Position numbers and translations under genes: made by a program
NCBI RefSeq assembly: GCF_016342785.1
Contig: NZ_JAEINH010000013.1
Coordinates: 1 to 64,000, forward strand
Reading direction: 5' to 3'
Source of the DNA: Sanguibacter suaedae
GTDB lineage: Bacteria > Actinomycetota > Actinomycetes > Actinomycetales > Cellulomonadaceae
DNA length: 64,000 nucleotides
In this document: positions 19,871-29,026 of the stretch, in pieces
How positions within the stretch are numbered: position 1 is the first letter of the stretch
How the letters are laid out: each line of letters begins with the position of its first letter
Notes under the pieces: generated by a model
Seen by the model: the letters and a program-made list of their open reading frames with translations, nothing else
What the model was told of the DNA's origin: nothing
Database searches by the model: none

Positions 19871-21208
19871 ATGACAACATGCAGTGCTGCGAAGCTTGGA
19901 CGAGTAGGCGCCGAGACGGCCGTCTTGCACTCGGTCATGTCAATAACGTCGGTGGCTCAAGACAACATGAGGGCAGTGCGCAATGAAAGCGAGGTGTCAC
20001 GATTGATGGCAACAGGATATGAGCGGTACCGCAAGCATGCAGTCTGGGACACGCTGAGGCTGAAGCGAGAGTCCCTCAACGCCGCCCGCTACGACGACGC
20101 CGCATCTGAGCAAGCCCGAGCGGACATTATCGAGTGGCTCGACGAGGCCCTCAAGACCAAGGTCACTCAACAGCCTACGCTCTACCTCAGCTCGCTCGAC
20201 TACCTCAGCGAGGCATTGAACCAGTTGCCTATCGAGACGGCTCAGTTCCGGCAGTTTGTTGCGAACCGGCGGCATGTCGGTCACGCGTTCCAGGTTCTGG
20301 AGCAAGCACTGCGTGGCCTTCCTCTTCCACCGCCGCGAGACCTGAAGGCCGCATATGTCCATCAGCTCGATCAAGAAGTTGAGGCCCGAACTGCGCTACT
20401 TGGACAGCTTGAAGAGCGCGTGCGGGATACCGAAGGGTCTCTCCAGCAGCGCTTGGACGAACTGCACACGATCTCCGGGAAGGTGGCCGAGCTGCGAGGC
20501 GAGATCCAGGCTCAACGGGAGGTGATCAACGAGGTCAGTGCATCGGCCGAAACCGCTATGCGGTCGGCATGGAATGAATCGCTCGAGGACTGGAAGCAGG
20601 AGCGTAGGAAGACCGATGCTGCGCACGACGCCGAGGCACTCGAGAACATTGCGACGCTTGCAGCGGTGACGAAGGCGGGCGAGGTGCTCGCGGAGCACGC
20701 TGCGGGTGATCTGAGCGCGACTGACTGGTACGGCCGAGCCAAGCGCGAGCGCCGGGCTGCGCAATGGATTCGATTCGGCGCAGCGGCTGCGTTTGTTTTT
20801 GCCGGGGCTATCGGCTACTTTATTGTTAGGGAGGCAATCGCTAACAACTTCGAGATATCGGTTGGGGGAGGCGTTCTTCGCGCTTCCGTAGCCGTCGTGA
20901 TCGGCGCATTCGGAGCGCTCCTGCTCCGCGAGTCAAGTCGACATTTCCGCGAGGCGGACACCGCGGAGGACGTCGCGCTATCGCTGAGAGCATTGGCTCC
21001 GTTCTACGCAAACTCTGACGACGAAGTACGGCTTGATGCGCGGGTGCAGGTAGGGAATGCAGTTCTGGTTAAGAACCTCCTGTCGAGATTCTCGCACCGG
21101 GACGCCGCAAAACACGCCAGCGATGTCAGCAGCGCTGAACCTCGAGATCTCGTTAACGAGGCGACAGAAGCTCTGGGTTTGTCGAGCGGCAGGCCATCGA
21201 GCCCATGA
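19871..21208 (+). CDS. Coiled-coil protein with C-terminal two-helix membrane anchor, unknown function
   Basis: Up to 445 residues, not recognised. Residues about 60-160 are helical. Residues about 160-235 are a predicted coiled coil rich in Glu, Gln and Leu (DQEVEARTALLGQLEERV, LQQRLDELHTISGKVAEL). Two membrane helices follow at about 300-320 (FGAAAAFVFAGAIGYFIV) and 335-355 (RASVAVVIGAFGALLLRESS), then a cytoplasmic ~90-residue tail (DTAEDVALSLRALAPFYANS). Codon usage is less G+C-biased than the core genes, consistent with transfer. The start is unresolved: ATG 19871 is the longest, while ATG 20006 has GAGGT ten bases upstream and begins MATGYERYRKH. A role in phage defence is only a guess from the AbiV neighbour. 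Confidence 0.75.
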   Translation: MTTCSAAKLGRVGAETAVLHSVMSITSVAQDNMRAVRNESEVSRLMATGYERYRKHAVWDTLRLKRESLNAARYDDAASEQARADIIEWLDEALKTKVTQQPTLYLSSLDYLSEALNQLPIETAQFRQFVANRRHVGHAFQVLEQALRGLPLPPPRDLKAAYVHQLDQEVEARTALLGQLEERVRDTEGSLQQRLDELHTISGKVAELRGEIQAQREVINEVSASAETAMRSAWNESLEDWKQERRKTDAAHDAEALENIATLAAVTKAGEVLAEHAAGDLSATDWYGRAKRERRAAQWIRFGAAAAFVFAGAIGYFIVREAIANNFEISVGGGVLRASVAVVIGAFGALLLRESSRHFREADTAEDVALSLRALAPFYANSDDEVRLDARVQVGNAVLVKNLLSRFSHRDAAKHASDVSSAEPRDLVNEATEALGLSSGRPSSP

Positions 21209-21269
21209 GATTCCGTGTAAACTTGCGGCGTTTTTCAGATCATTTCCTCCCTTCGAGGGATGGAATTCA

Positions 21270-21341
21270 TCCGGAGAGGGCACGGTTGCGGCGCTGGCGC
21301 TGAAGCGGTCGTCCGCGGCGGTGGTGAAGGCCCGCTGGTGA
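21270..21341 (+). pseudogene. 3' terminal fragment of a lost high-G+C gene
   Basis: Twenty-three codons encode a Ser/Ala/Lys-rich end (TVAALALKRSSAAVVKARW) followed by TGA. Nearly all third positions are G or C, in contrast to the flanking A+T-richer DNA, and the frame has no start of its own. It looks like the tail of a core gene stranded at the right edge of the insert. The parent gene was not identified. Confidence 0.3.
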
Positions 21342-21348
21342 TCAGGTG
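21339..21348 (+). repeat. 10-bp direct repeat, right copy
   Basis: Second TGATCAGGTG, 3.6 kb from the copy at 17700-17709. It also spans a TGA that closes a high-G+C reading frame. Confidence 0.4.
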
Positions 21349-21507
21349 TTGCGACATGCGTACGTGAAGGAGCGAGTGCGCCGACATTCGAAAAGCTCTT
21401 GTGTGCACGAGTTAGTAGTCGGCGGAGCGCAGGATTTGCCTAGCCCACCGCCGTCCCGTATCTGGTCATGCTCGTTGGAGAGTGCGACGATCGGCGCGGA
21501 ACAAATT
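21349..21507. other. Intergenic
   Basis: With 21209-21269, this makes a gene-poor stretch around the 3' fragment. No further coding or structural signal is seen before the terminator hairpin. Confidence 0.3.
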
Positions 21508-21538
21508 CGGAGGCTCCGGCATAATGCCGGAGCCTCCG
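21508..21538 (-). terminator. Strong terminator after the 47-residue peptide gene
   Basis: A 13-bp perfect stem (21508-21520 with 21526-21538) with loop ATAAT lies 13 bases past the stop of the small leftward gene. It is followed on the minus strand by AATTTGTTCC, a moderately T-rich run. This is one of the most canonical terminators in the window. Confidence 0.8.
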
Positions 21539-21551
21539 CTTGTTCGCAGCC

Positions 21552-21695
21552 TCAAGGAAGGGGGTGTGCTGCCATTACACCAGCGCCGTAAGCCCACATG
21601 GATTCCATCGCGTACTGCCAGAACTTGCGTCCGGACCACTGTGACCGCCAAGCGGTCACCTTGTCATGCAACTTCTTCAGCATGTTTGCCTTCAT
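21552..21695 (-). CDS. Small cationic Trp-rich peptide, 47 residues, unknown
   Basis: Starts at ATG 21695 with a perfect AGGAGG six bases upstream, and ends 13 bases before a strong terminator, so it looks like an expressed one-gene unit. The peptide has Trp at 16, 20, 26 and 34, five Lys, two Arg and only two acidic residues (net about +5). It has no cysteine and a Gly/Ala/Pro end (YGAGVMAAHPLP). This resembles leaderless bacteriocins or small membrane-active toxins in general character, but no family was recognised. The same frame stays open to GTG 21794 and would add a hydrophobic VALLLLGVV stretch and an acidic DSEDDDGDED run; the ribosome site favours the short form. No immunity or export gene is adjacent. 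Confidence 0.55.
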   Translation of the reverse strand: MKANMLKKLHDKVTAWRSQWSGRKFWQYAMESMWAYGAGVMAAHPLP

Positions 21696-22116
21696 GATGA
21701 ACCTCCTGTCCTCATCGCCGTCGTCATCTTCGCTATCGGTCATTGACCAGTCACTCAGTAGGCGAACGACGCCGAGAAGCAGCAGTGCCACCACAACCTC
21801 TAGGACGCCCCAGGCCTGAACTGGGTCTTCCCCCAGCTTTCAGGCTACGAACGAAGACATCATAGCCGCCTGAATGTTCCGCAAGGGTAGGTGCTCGTTC
21901 GTGTCCCGAAATCCGGCGCACAAATTTGGACGGCTGAGACCGGTCTCGGCCTTTCGCTTCGTCGCGAACCGGCCGCTGGTCTGCGACCTGCCCCTTACGA
22001 TCGGATGACGCGATCCGTGGCCCGACGCACCCAGATCAACCGCCGGTGGAATCCACATCCCTCGTCGCGCTGGCACAGGACTCCAGGACGCGACGAGGGA
22101 TGCGGGGCGGCCATGC
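21696..22116. other. Intergenic, right end of accessory segment
   Basis: About 420 bases without a convincing gene apart from the possible in-frame extension of the peptide gene to 21794. It holds a 12-bp perfect palindrome GAGACCGGTCTC (21936-21947), a 7-bp inverted repeat (21839-21845 with 21868-21874) and the terminator at 22056-22102. Composition returns to high G+C from about 22080. Confidence 0.4.
22056..22102 (-). terminator. Terminator of the CNNM/CorC operon
   Basis: A 14-bp perfect stem (22056-22069 with 22089-22102) encloses a loop with an inner CTGG/CCAG pairing. It begins 15 bases after the stop of the leftward 22117-23172 gene. Confidence 0.65.
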
Positions 22117-23172
22117 TCACCGCACCGGCTCCTCCGCGTGAGCCAGCTGGGCGGCGTCGGCGATCTCGCCGACGAGGCGTTCGACGACGTCCTCGAGCAT
22201 CGCTGCTCCCACCACGTCGTCGCCGTCGGTGACGAGGGCCACGTGGTTGCCGTGGAGCTGCATGGTGGCGAGCGCAGTGTCGAGGGCGTCCTCGGCGTCG
22301 ACGCACACGAGCGGCCTGATGAGGCGCTCGGGGACCTCGGCGTGCGGCGGGTCGTCGTGCGCCAGGAGGTCCTTGAGGTGCACGTACCCCGCGAACCCGC
22401 CCCCGTGGTCCTTCACCGGGAAGCGGGAGAACCCGGTGCGCACGCACGCCGCCTCCGCGTCCGCGTACGTGGCCCCGAACTGCAGCGACACGACGTCGTC
22501 CACCGGGACCATCACCGAACGCACCACCTCGTCGCTCATGGTCAGAGCACCCGTGAGCAGCGTGTGCTCGTCCTCGTCGAGGAGGCCCTCCTGGCGGGAC
22601 TCCGCGATGAAGCCCGCCACCTCGTCCGCGGTGAACGTCGACGACACCTCGTCCTTGGGATCCACCTTGAGGGCCCGGAGGATGTGGTTGGCGATCCAGT
22701 TGATGGTGACGATGAGCGGCTTGAGCACCTGCACGATGATGTACAGAGGCGGGCCGAGGAGGAGAGCCGAGCGTTCCGGCCCCGCGATCGCGATGTTCTT
22801 CGGCACCATCTCGCCCAACGTCATGTGCAGGAACACCACGAACGTCAGGGCGATGACCAGGGCGATCGGGTGGAGCAGCGACTCCGGCACCCCGGCCGCA
22901 CCGAGGGGCACCTCGATGAGGTGCGCCACCGCAGGCTCCGCCACCGCACCGAGCCCCAGGGAGCACATGGTGATGCCCAGCTGGGCACCGGCCATCATGA
23001 GCGACACGTTGTCGATGGCGCGCAGCGCGAGCCGCGCTCCCGGGGCGCGGCTCGCGGCGCGGGGCTCGATCTGGGTGCGGCGCGCCGAGATGAGCGCGAA
23101 CTCCGCACCGACGAAGAAGGCGTTGCCGAGGAGGAGAGCGACACCGACCAGCAGTCCGAGCGTGGTGCTCAC
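22117..23172 (-). CDS. CNNM/CorC-family membrane protein (HlyC/CorC-like), second gene
   Basis: A 351-residue protein with a CNNM transmembrane domain (about 1-190; AEFALISARRTQIE, GAQLGITMCSLGLGA, LGEMVPKNIAI) followed by a tandem CBS (Bateman) module (VRSVMVPVDDVVSL ... GNHVALVTDGDDVVGAAMLEDVVERLVGEI). The family moves Mg2+/Co2+ or Na+ and senses adenine nucleotides through CBS. It lacks the C-terminal CorC/HlyC domain that its partner has. Its start ATG overlaps the partner's stop by four bases, so the two are co-translated and probably form a heteromer. Confidence 0.93.
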   Translation of the reverse strand: MSTTLGLLVGVALLLGNAFFVGAEFALISARRTQIEPRAASRAPGARLALRAIDNVSLMMAGAQLGITMCSLGLGAVAEPAVAHLIEVPLGAAGVPESLLHPIALVIALTFVVFLHMTLGEMVPKNIAIAGPERSALLLGPPLYIIVQVLKPLIVTINWIANHILRALKVDPKDEVSSTFTADEVAGFIAESRQEGLLDEDEHTLLTGALTMSDEVVRSVMVPVDDVVSLQFGATYADAEAACVRTGFSRFPVKDHGGGFAGYVHLKDLLAHDDPPHAEVPERLIRPLVCVDAEDALDTALATMQLHGNHVALVTDGDDVVGAAMLEDVVERLVGEIADAAQLAHAEEPVR

Positions 23173-24533
23173 GAGGAGCTCCCTTCCGTGGTGTCGAGGC
23201 GTCGCATGCGCAGCTGGGCGGTGCGGTGGCCGTCCGTGCGGGTCACGGTGAGCCGCACGAGCGCCGGGGTGGGCAGCCCGTCCTCGTCAGGGTTCGTGGT
23301 GTCCCACGCGTCGACGTCCACGGTGTCACCCCGCTCGGGGAACCGCTCGAGGCGTTCCGTGACGAGCCCGCCGAGCGTCGCGGCGTCCTCCGCCTCCGGC
23401 AGCTCGAGACCGGTCGCCTCACCGACCTCGTCCGGGCGCATCAGGCCCGGGAGCGACCACGCACCGTCGGGCAACCGGCGTGGCTTGGCGCTCGGGCGGT
23501 CCTGCTCGTCGTCGATCTCGCCGACGATCTCCTCGACGAGGTCCTCGAGCGACACGATGCCGTCGGTGCCGCCGTACTCGTCGACGACCACCGCGAGCTG
23601 CAGGCCGCTGCGCAGCTCCTGCAGCACGGCGTCCAGGGGCATCGCGGAGGGGACGGCACGCACCTCGTGCATGATCTCGTCGACGGTGCGGCCCTCGCGT
23701 TCGGCGACCGGGACGGTGAGGGCGTCCTTGAAGTGGACGACCCCGACGACGTCGTCCACGGACTCGCCCTCCACGGGGAAGCGCGCGTGCCCGGTGGATG
23801 CCGTGAGCCGCAGCACCTCCGCGACCGACGCGTCGGACGGCAGGAACCGCACCCGGGTGCGGGGCGTCATGACGTCCTCCGCGGTGCGCTCCGTGAACTC
23901 CACGGCGTGGGCGAGACGCACGGCGAGCGCCGAGTCGAGCAGGCCCTCCGTCGCGGAGCGCGTGGCGAGAGCCCCGAGCTCCTGGGCGGACCGGGCCGAC
24001 GCGAGCTCCTCGCGGGGCTCGATGCCCAGGGCGCGCACGAGGACGTTCGACGAGCCGTTGAGGAAGCTGATGAGGGGCTTCGTGGCGGCGGTGAAGCCGC
24101 GCTGGGCCCCGGCGACGGCGCGTGAGACGCGCAACGGCTCGGAGATGGCCCAGTTCTTGGGGACGAGCTCCCCGAAGACCATCTGGGTCATCGTCGCGAT
24201 GAGGAACGCGGCTGTGAGGGAGACTCCGACGGCGGTGGCCTCGGGGAGACCGGTGGCCTTGATCGGCCCCCCGAGGAGGGCCGCGATGGACGGCTCGGCG
24301 ATCATGCCGACGACGAGGCTGGTGACGGTGATCCCGAGCTGCGCGCCGGAGAGCTGGGTCGACAGGGTGCGCAGGGCCTTCTGCACGGAGACCGCGCGCT
24401 TGTCGCCGGCCTCTGCGTCACGGGCCACACGGGGCCGGTCGACGGTGACGAGGGCGAACTCGGCTGCGACGAACAGGGCGTTCGCGCCGATGAGGAGGAC
24501 CACGAGGAGCAGGAGGAGCCACTCGGTCGTCAC
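23169..24533 (-). CDS. CNNM/CorC-family membrane protein with CorC_HlyC domain, first gene
   Basis: A 454-residue protein with a CNNM domain (AEFALVTVDRPRVARDA, GAQLGITVTSLVVGMIAEPSI, FGELVPKNWAIS), two CBS repeats (DVMTPRTRVRFLP ... VVVDEYGGTDGIVSLEDLVEEIVGEI) and a C-terminal CorC_HlyC transporter-associated domain (WSLPGLMRPDEV ... TLGGLVTERLERFPERGDTV). Predicted role: divalent-cation efflux or homeostasis. It is the first gene of a two-gene leftward operon. GTG at 24533 is the first in-frame start before the hydrophobic LLLLLVVLLIGANALF helix. Confidence 0.94.
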   Translation of the reverse strand: MTTEWLLLLLVVLLIGANALFVAAEFALVTVDRPRVARDAEAGDKRAVSVQKALRTLSTQLSGAQLGITVTSLVVGMIAEPSIAALLGGPIKATGLPEATAVGVSLTAAFLIATMTQMVFGELVPKNWAISEPLRVSRAVAGAQRGFTAATKPLISFLNGSSNVLVRALGIEPREELASARSAQELGALATRSATEGLLDSALAVRLAHAVEFTERTAEDVMTPRTRVRFLPSDASVAEVLRLTASTGHARFPVEGESVDDVVGVVHFKDALTVPVAEREGRTVDEIMHEVRAVPSAMPLDAVLQELRSGLQLAVVVDEYGGTDGIVSLEDLVEEIVGEIDDEQDRPSAKPRRLPDGAWSLPGLMRPDEVGEATGLELPEAEDAATLGGLVTERLERFPERGDTVDVDAWDTTNPDEDGLPTPALVRLTVTRTDGHRTAQLRMRRLDTTEGSSS

Positions 24534-24890
24534 GCGGTCACCTCCGGGAGAGGTGCTGCGGGAGCGGGCTCGGCCCCGAGGGTCTGGGGGGCGGTGAAGG
24601 AGTCGGGGACGGCACGGTGGCCGTCGGGTCTATGACAATCATCGTCCATGGTGGGTGCAACGCACGGGCGGTCGCAACAGTTCCCGTTCGAGAGCGCAGG
24701 TCAACGGTGTGTGCGCACGACGCGCTCCCGGGCGGGGCGTGAGGGGCCCGTCCTGGGCGGTGCAGGCCACCGGGTGATCTCCGCCGCGCGGCGCAGATCA
24801 CACAGTTGAGGATTTACATACCCCCGGTCACTAGCCGATCTAGCAATCACACGAGGCGCATCGTGCGCCGACGGCATCCGAGGAGACCCC
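24534..24890. other. Divergent promoter region between CNNM pair and chemoreceptor
   Basis: 357 bases with no gene. It contains a 28-bp near-perfect dyad (24774-24801), a possible -10-like TACATA near 24815 and a short hairpin GGCGCA-TCG-TGCGCC at 24855-24869 just before the ribosome site GAGGAG of the chemoreceptor. It must hold promoters for both neighbours. Confidence 0.5.
24774..24801. repeat. 28-bp palindrome upstream of chemoreceptor
   Basis: GTGATCT and AGATCAC frame CGCCGC/GCGGCG, with a single C-C mismatch between the two steps of each arm. It sits about 90 bases upstream of the chemoreceptor start. It could be an operator or an RNA hairpin. Confidence 0.5.
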
Positions 24891-26438
24891 ATGCGTCGCA
24901 GCACGACCCGAGCGAGAGCCGACCAGGTCCAGGTCGATGAGGCGCGAGCAGACGTCGAGGCGGTGACCGCCGTCGTCGCCGAGATCGCCGCCGCGAAGAC
25001 CGGTCAGGACGCCCTGCGACGCACACTCGAGGTCATCCGTGAGAGCTTCGGGTGGGCGTACGGCTCCTACTGGCGCATCCCCGACGGCGACTCCGTCCTG
25101 CGGTTCGTGCAGGACTCCGGCACGGTCAACGACGAGTTCCAGAAGGTGACGCTCTCCGCCTCCTTCGCGGAGGGCGTCGGCCTCTCCGGGCGGGCGTGGC
25201 GCGCCCGCGACCTCGTCTTCGTCCCCGACCTCGGCGAGGTCCGCGACTGCGTCCGTGCCCCTGCCGCGCGACGCGCCGGGGTCCGCAGCGGCGTGTGCTT
25301 CCCCGTCATCGAGTCGGGCCGCGTCACCGGCACCATGGACTTCTTCGCTCTCGAGACCATCGACCCGTCCCCGCAGCGCCTCGACGCGCTCCGCTGCATC
25401 GGCACCCTCGTCTCCCAGGCGATGGAGCGCCTCACCGTCGCCGAGCGCCAGGCCGAGGCCGCCGAGGACATGGCCGCCGTGAACTCCGTGCTGCGCGGCG
25501 TGGTGACCGCGCACAGCCGCGAGGAGGCCCTCGCCGAGGCCCTCGTGACCATCCGCACCGGCTTCGGATGGGCCTACGGCTCGTACTGGGCCGTCGACCC
25601 GAGCGACAACGCCCTGCACTTCCGCCAGGAGTCGGGCAGCGCCGGGGAGGAGTTCCGCGAGGTCACGCGCGCCGCCACGTTCGTCGAGGGCGTCGGCCTC
25701 TCCGGCCGCGCCTGGAGCACCCGCGACCTCGTCTTCGCCCCCGACCTCGCGGAGGTCACCGACTGCGTCCGCGCCCCCGCCGCCGGCCGCGCAGGCGTCC
25801 GCTCCGGTGTGTGCCTGCCCATCGTCGTGGGCGGCCGCGTCGTGGGCACCATGGACTTCTTCGCCACCACCCGCCTCACCCTCACCGAAGGCCGACGCGA
25901 CGCGCTGCGCAACACCGCGGTCCTCCTCGGCCAGGCCATGGAGCGCTTCGAGAGCGCCGACCGCCTCCGGACCGCAGGTGACGAGCTCGTCGCGTCCATC
26001 GGCGAGGTCGAGCGCAACGTCCTCGCCGCCACAGGTGTGGCCACCGACGGACAGCGCCTCGCCGACGAGGCGCAGGTGGCCGTCACCGGCCTCGGCGAGT
26101 CGAGCGCCGAGATCGGTGAGGTCGTCAAGGTCATCCAGCGCATCGCCGGCCAGACGAACCTCCTCGCCCTCAACGCCACCATCGAGGCCGCCCGCGCCGG
26201 CGAGTCCGGTCGCGGCTTCGCGGTCGTCGCCAAGGAGGTCAAGGACCTCGCCAGCGAGACCGCCCGCGCCACCACCGAGGTCGACCAGAAGGTCCGCGGG
26301 ATCCAGGACCAGGTGGAGCGCGTCGTCGGTGCGCTCGCCGAGATCCGCGGCGTCGTCGAGCAGATCAACGAGACGCAGGGCGTCATCGGTGGCGTCCTCA
26401 CCGAGCAGGCAGCGGTCACCCGCGCCATCCTCCAGTGA
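24891..26438 (+). CDS. Soluble double-GAF methyl-accepting chemotaxis protein
   Basis: 515 residues without any membrane helix, so a cytoplasmic chemoreceptor. Two GAF domains (about 30-190 and 205-360) are close copies of each other: both have FGWAYGSYW, EGVGLSGRAW, RDLVF-PDL and GVRSGVC-P-MDFFA. A short MCP signalling hairpin follows (about 370-515) with the conserved tip VIQRIAGQTNLLALNATIEA-ARAGESGRGFAVVAKEV. The tip contacts CheA/CheW. GAF pairs often bind small ligands, haem or cyclic nucleotides; the ligand here is unknown. GAGGAG precedes the ATG. Its presence implies a chemotaxis system and motility elsewhere in the genome. Confidence 0.93.
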   Translation: MRRSTTRARADQVQVDEARADVEAVTAVVAEIAAAKTGQDALRRTLEVIRESFGWAYGSYWRIPDGDSVLRFVQDSGTVNDEFQKVTLSASFAEGVGLSGRAWRARDLVFVPDLGEVRDCVRAPAARRAGVRSGVCFPVIESGRVTGTMDFFALETIDPSPQRLDALRCIGTLVSQAMERLTVAERQAEAAEDMAAVNSVLRGVVTAHSREEALAEALVTIRTGFGWAYGSYWAVDPSDNALHFRQESGSAGEEFREVTRAATFVEGVGLSGRAWSTRDLVFAPDLAEVTDCVRAPAAGRAGVRSGVCLPIVVGGRVVGTMDFFATTRLTLTEGRRDALRNTAVLLGQAMERFESADRLRTAGDELVASIGEVERNVLAATGVATDGQRLADEAQVAVTGLGESSAEIGEVVKVIQRIAGQTNLLALNATIEAARAGESGRGFAVVAKEVKDLASETARATTEVDQKVRGIQDQVERVVGALAEIRGVVEQINETQGVIGGVLTEQAAVTRAILQ

Positions 26439-26503
26439 CGGCCGCCGGACCGGCCGCCCCTCCCGCCGGACGGTCGGTCCCTGCCCGGCGGCGCCCGGGC
26501 CGC

Positions 26504-27862
<1,359 letters not shown>

Positions 27863-27885
27863 CGACGGGACGTCGGCGGAGCACG

Positions 27886-29016
27886 CTACGCCTCCCCAGC
27901 CCCAGCCCCAGCCCCGGGCGCGGGGAGGAGCTCGAGGTCGACCCCGGCGGTCGGCCGCCCGTTCACCTGCAGCCCGATCGTGTGCGTGCCGGGATGGTAG
28001 CGGCGCGTCGTGATGACCTTGAAGGAGTGCGTTCGGTCGAGGTGCACGGTCTGTCCGGGTGCGAGCTCCCGGGTGGTGAGCTTGAAGACCTTCGGTGACC
28101 GTGACCCGTCGGCCCGGAGGTGGTGGACCACGTAGTCGAGGACCACACGGGTGGTCGCGGGCCCGTCGTTGCGGAGCGTGACCGTGAGGCCCAGCGACTC
28201 CCCGACCTGCACCTGCGCGGCGCCGAGCGCGAGCTCGGCGCTGACGTGCGGTGCAGGGGCGAAACCGAGGAGGGCGAGCGCGTCCGGGTGGCCGCGCTTC
28301 ACGAGGGTGCGCAGCGCGTGGCGCACGAGGGCCGGCGTGGTCGGCGCGGGATCGGCGAGCCACCGGCGCGCCGTGGCGACCGTGACGTCGGGGTCCGCCC
28401 GGCTCAGGTCGTTGAGGTGGTTGGCGACGGAGCGCCGCACGTACTCGCTCTCGTCGCGGTACAGGGCGTCGAGGATCGGGAGGGTGACCGTCGCGTCCGT
28501 CGCGAGGCCGGGCACCTTGGTCCCCCACGGCAGGTGGCGTCGTGTGCCTTCGCTCGCGAGGCGCCGCACGTGCTCGTCGCCGTCGTCCGCCCAGCGCCGG
28601 GCGGCGGCGAGGGACCGGGAAAGGTCGTGCGCGAGGAGCGGGCGGACCGCGAACTCCGCGGTGAGCCGTCCCGTGAGGGCGGCCTGGAGGTCGAGGGCGG
28701 TGTCGAGCGCCGAGTCCGTGCCGTCGGCGATCGCCCTCGCGGACACGGACTCCGTCACCGGCCAGACCATCCAGCCGGTGAGGCGGTCGTCCGTGAGGCA
28801 GCGGCGCAGCAGCGCGCCGAGGTCGTCGACGGTCCCCGGGACGTCGGCCAGCAGCGCGTCCTTGACGAGATGGGCGCGGTCCCGCAGGGCGAGGGACGCG
28901 AGCGGCCCGGTCGTCGCCCGGACGTGCTCGAACCGGGTGCCCGGCGACGCGGCCTCCAGGACCTCCACCAGCCCGTGGACGGCCTCGACCCCCAGCAGCT
29001 CGTCAGCGAACGGCAT
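27886..29016 (-). CDS. AlkC/AlkD-like DNA alkylation repair protein
   Basis: 376 residues. The N-terminal 240 are HEAT-like helical repeats (DEHVRRLASEGTRRHLPWG, ESEYVRRSVANHLNDLSRADP) as in AlkC/AlkD DNA glycosylases that release 3-methyladenine without base flipping. The C-terminal ~110 residues form a beta-rich Ig-like domain (LTVTLRNDGPATTRVVLDYVVHH), the extra domain typical of AlkC. The end is a GAGAGAG tail encoded by a CAGCCC-type repeat. It is in line with sdaA, ten bases from its stop, but in a different functional class. Confidence 0.82.
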   Translation of the reverse strand: MPFADELLGVEAVHGLVEVLEAASPGTRFEHVRATTGPLASLALRDRAHLVKDALLADVPGTVDDLGALLRRCLTDDRLTGWMVWPVTESVSARAIADGTDSALDTALDLQAALTGRLTAEFAVRPLLAHDLSRSLAAARRWADDGDEHVRRLASEGTRRHLPWGTKVPGLATDATVTLPILDALYRDESEYVRRSVANHLNDLSRADPDVTVATARRWLADPAPTTPALVRHALRTLVKRGHPDALALLGFAPAPHVSAELALGAAQVQVGESLGLTVTLRNDGPATTRVVLDYVVHHLRADGSRSPKVFKLTTRELAPGQTVHLDRTHSFKVITTRRYHPGTHTIGLQVNGRPTAGVDLELLPAPGAGAGAGEA

Positions 29017-29026
29017 GGCGTCCCCC

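Noticed and set aside
18948-19880. Long minus-strand frame across the Tad remnant
   Set aside because: Arg-rich translation that crosses the decayed repeat, with unsuitable codon usage; the better reading is the frameshifted gene at 18925-19300.
21563-21587. tRNA-like D-arm sequence on the minus strand (GTGTAATGGCAGCAC)
   Set aside because: The following bases do not form an anticodon stem and no TTCGA T-arm follows at the right distance; the stretch is inside the 47-residue peptide frame.
24815-24845. Flagellar-sigma-like promoter (GCCGAT) before the chemoreceptor
   Set aside because: Only part of the -10 motif is present and no matching -35 TAAA lies at the right distance.
27890-27925. 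CAGCCC-type microsatellite at the end of the AlkC-like gene
   Set aside because: It simply encodes the Gly-Ala tail in frame; no sign of phase variation because the stop follows at once.
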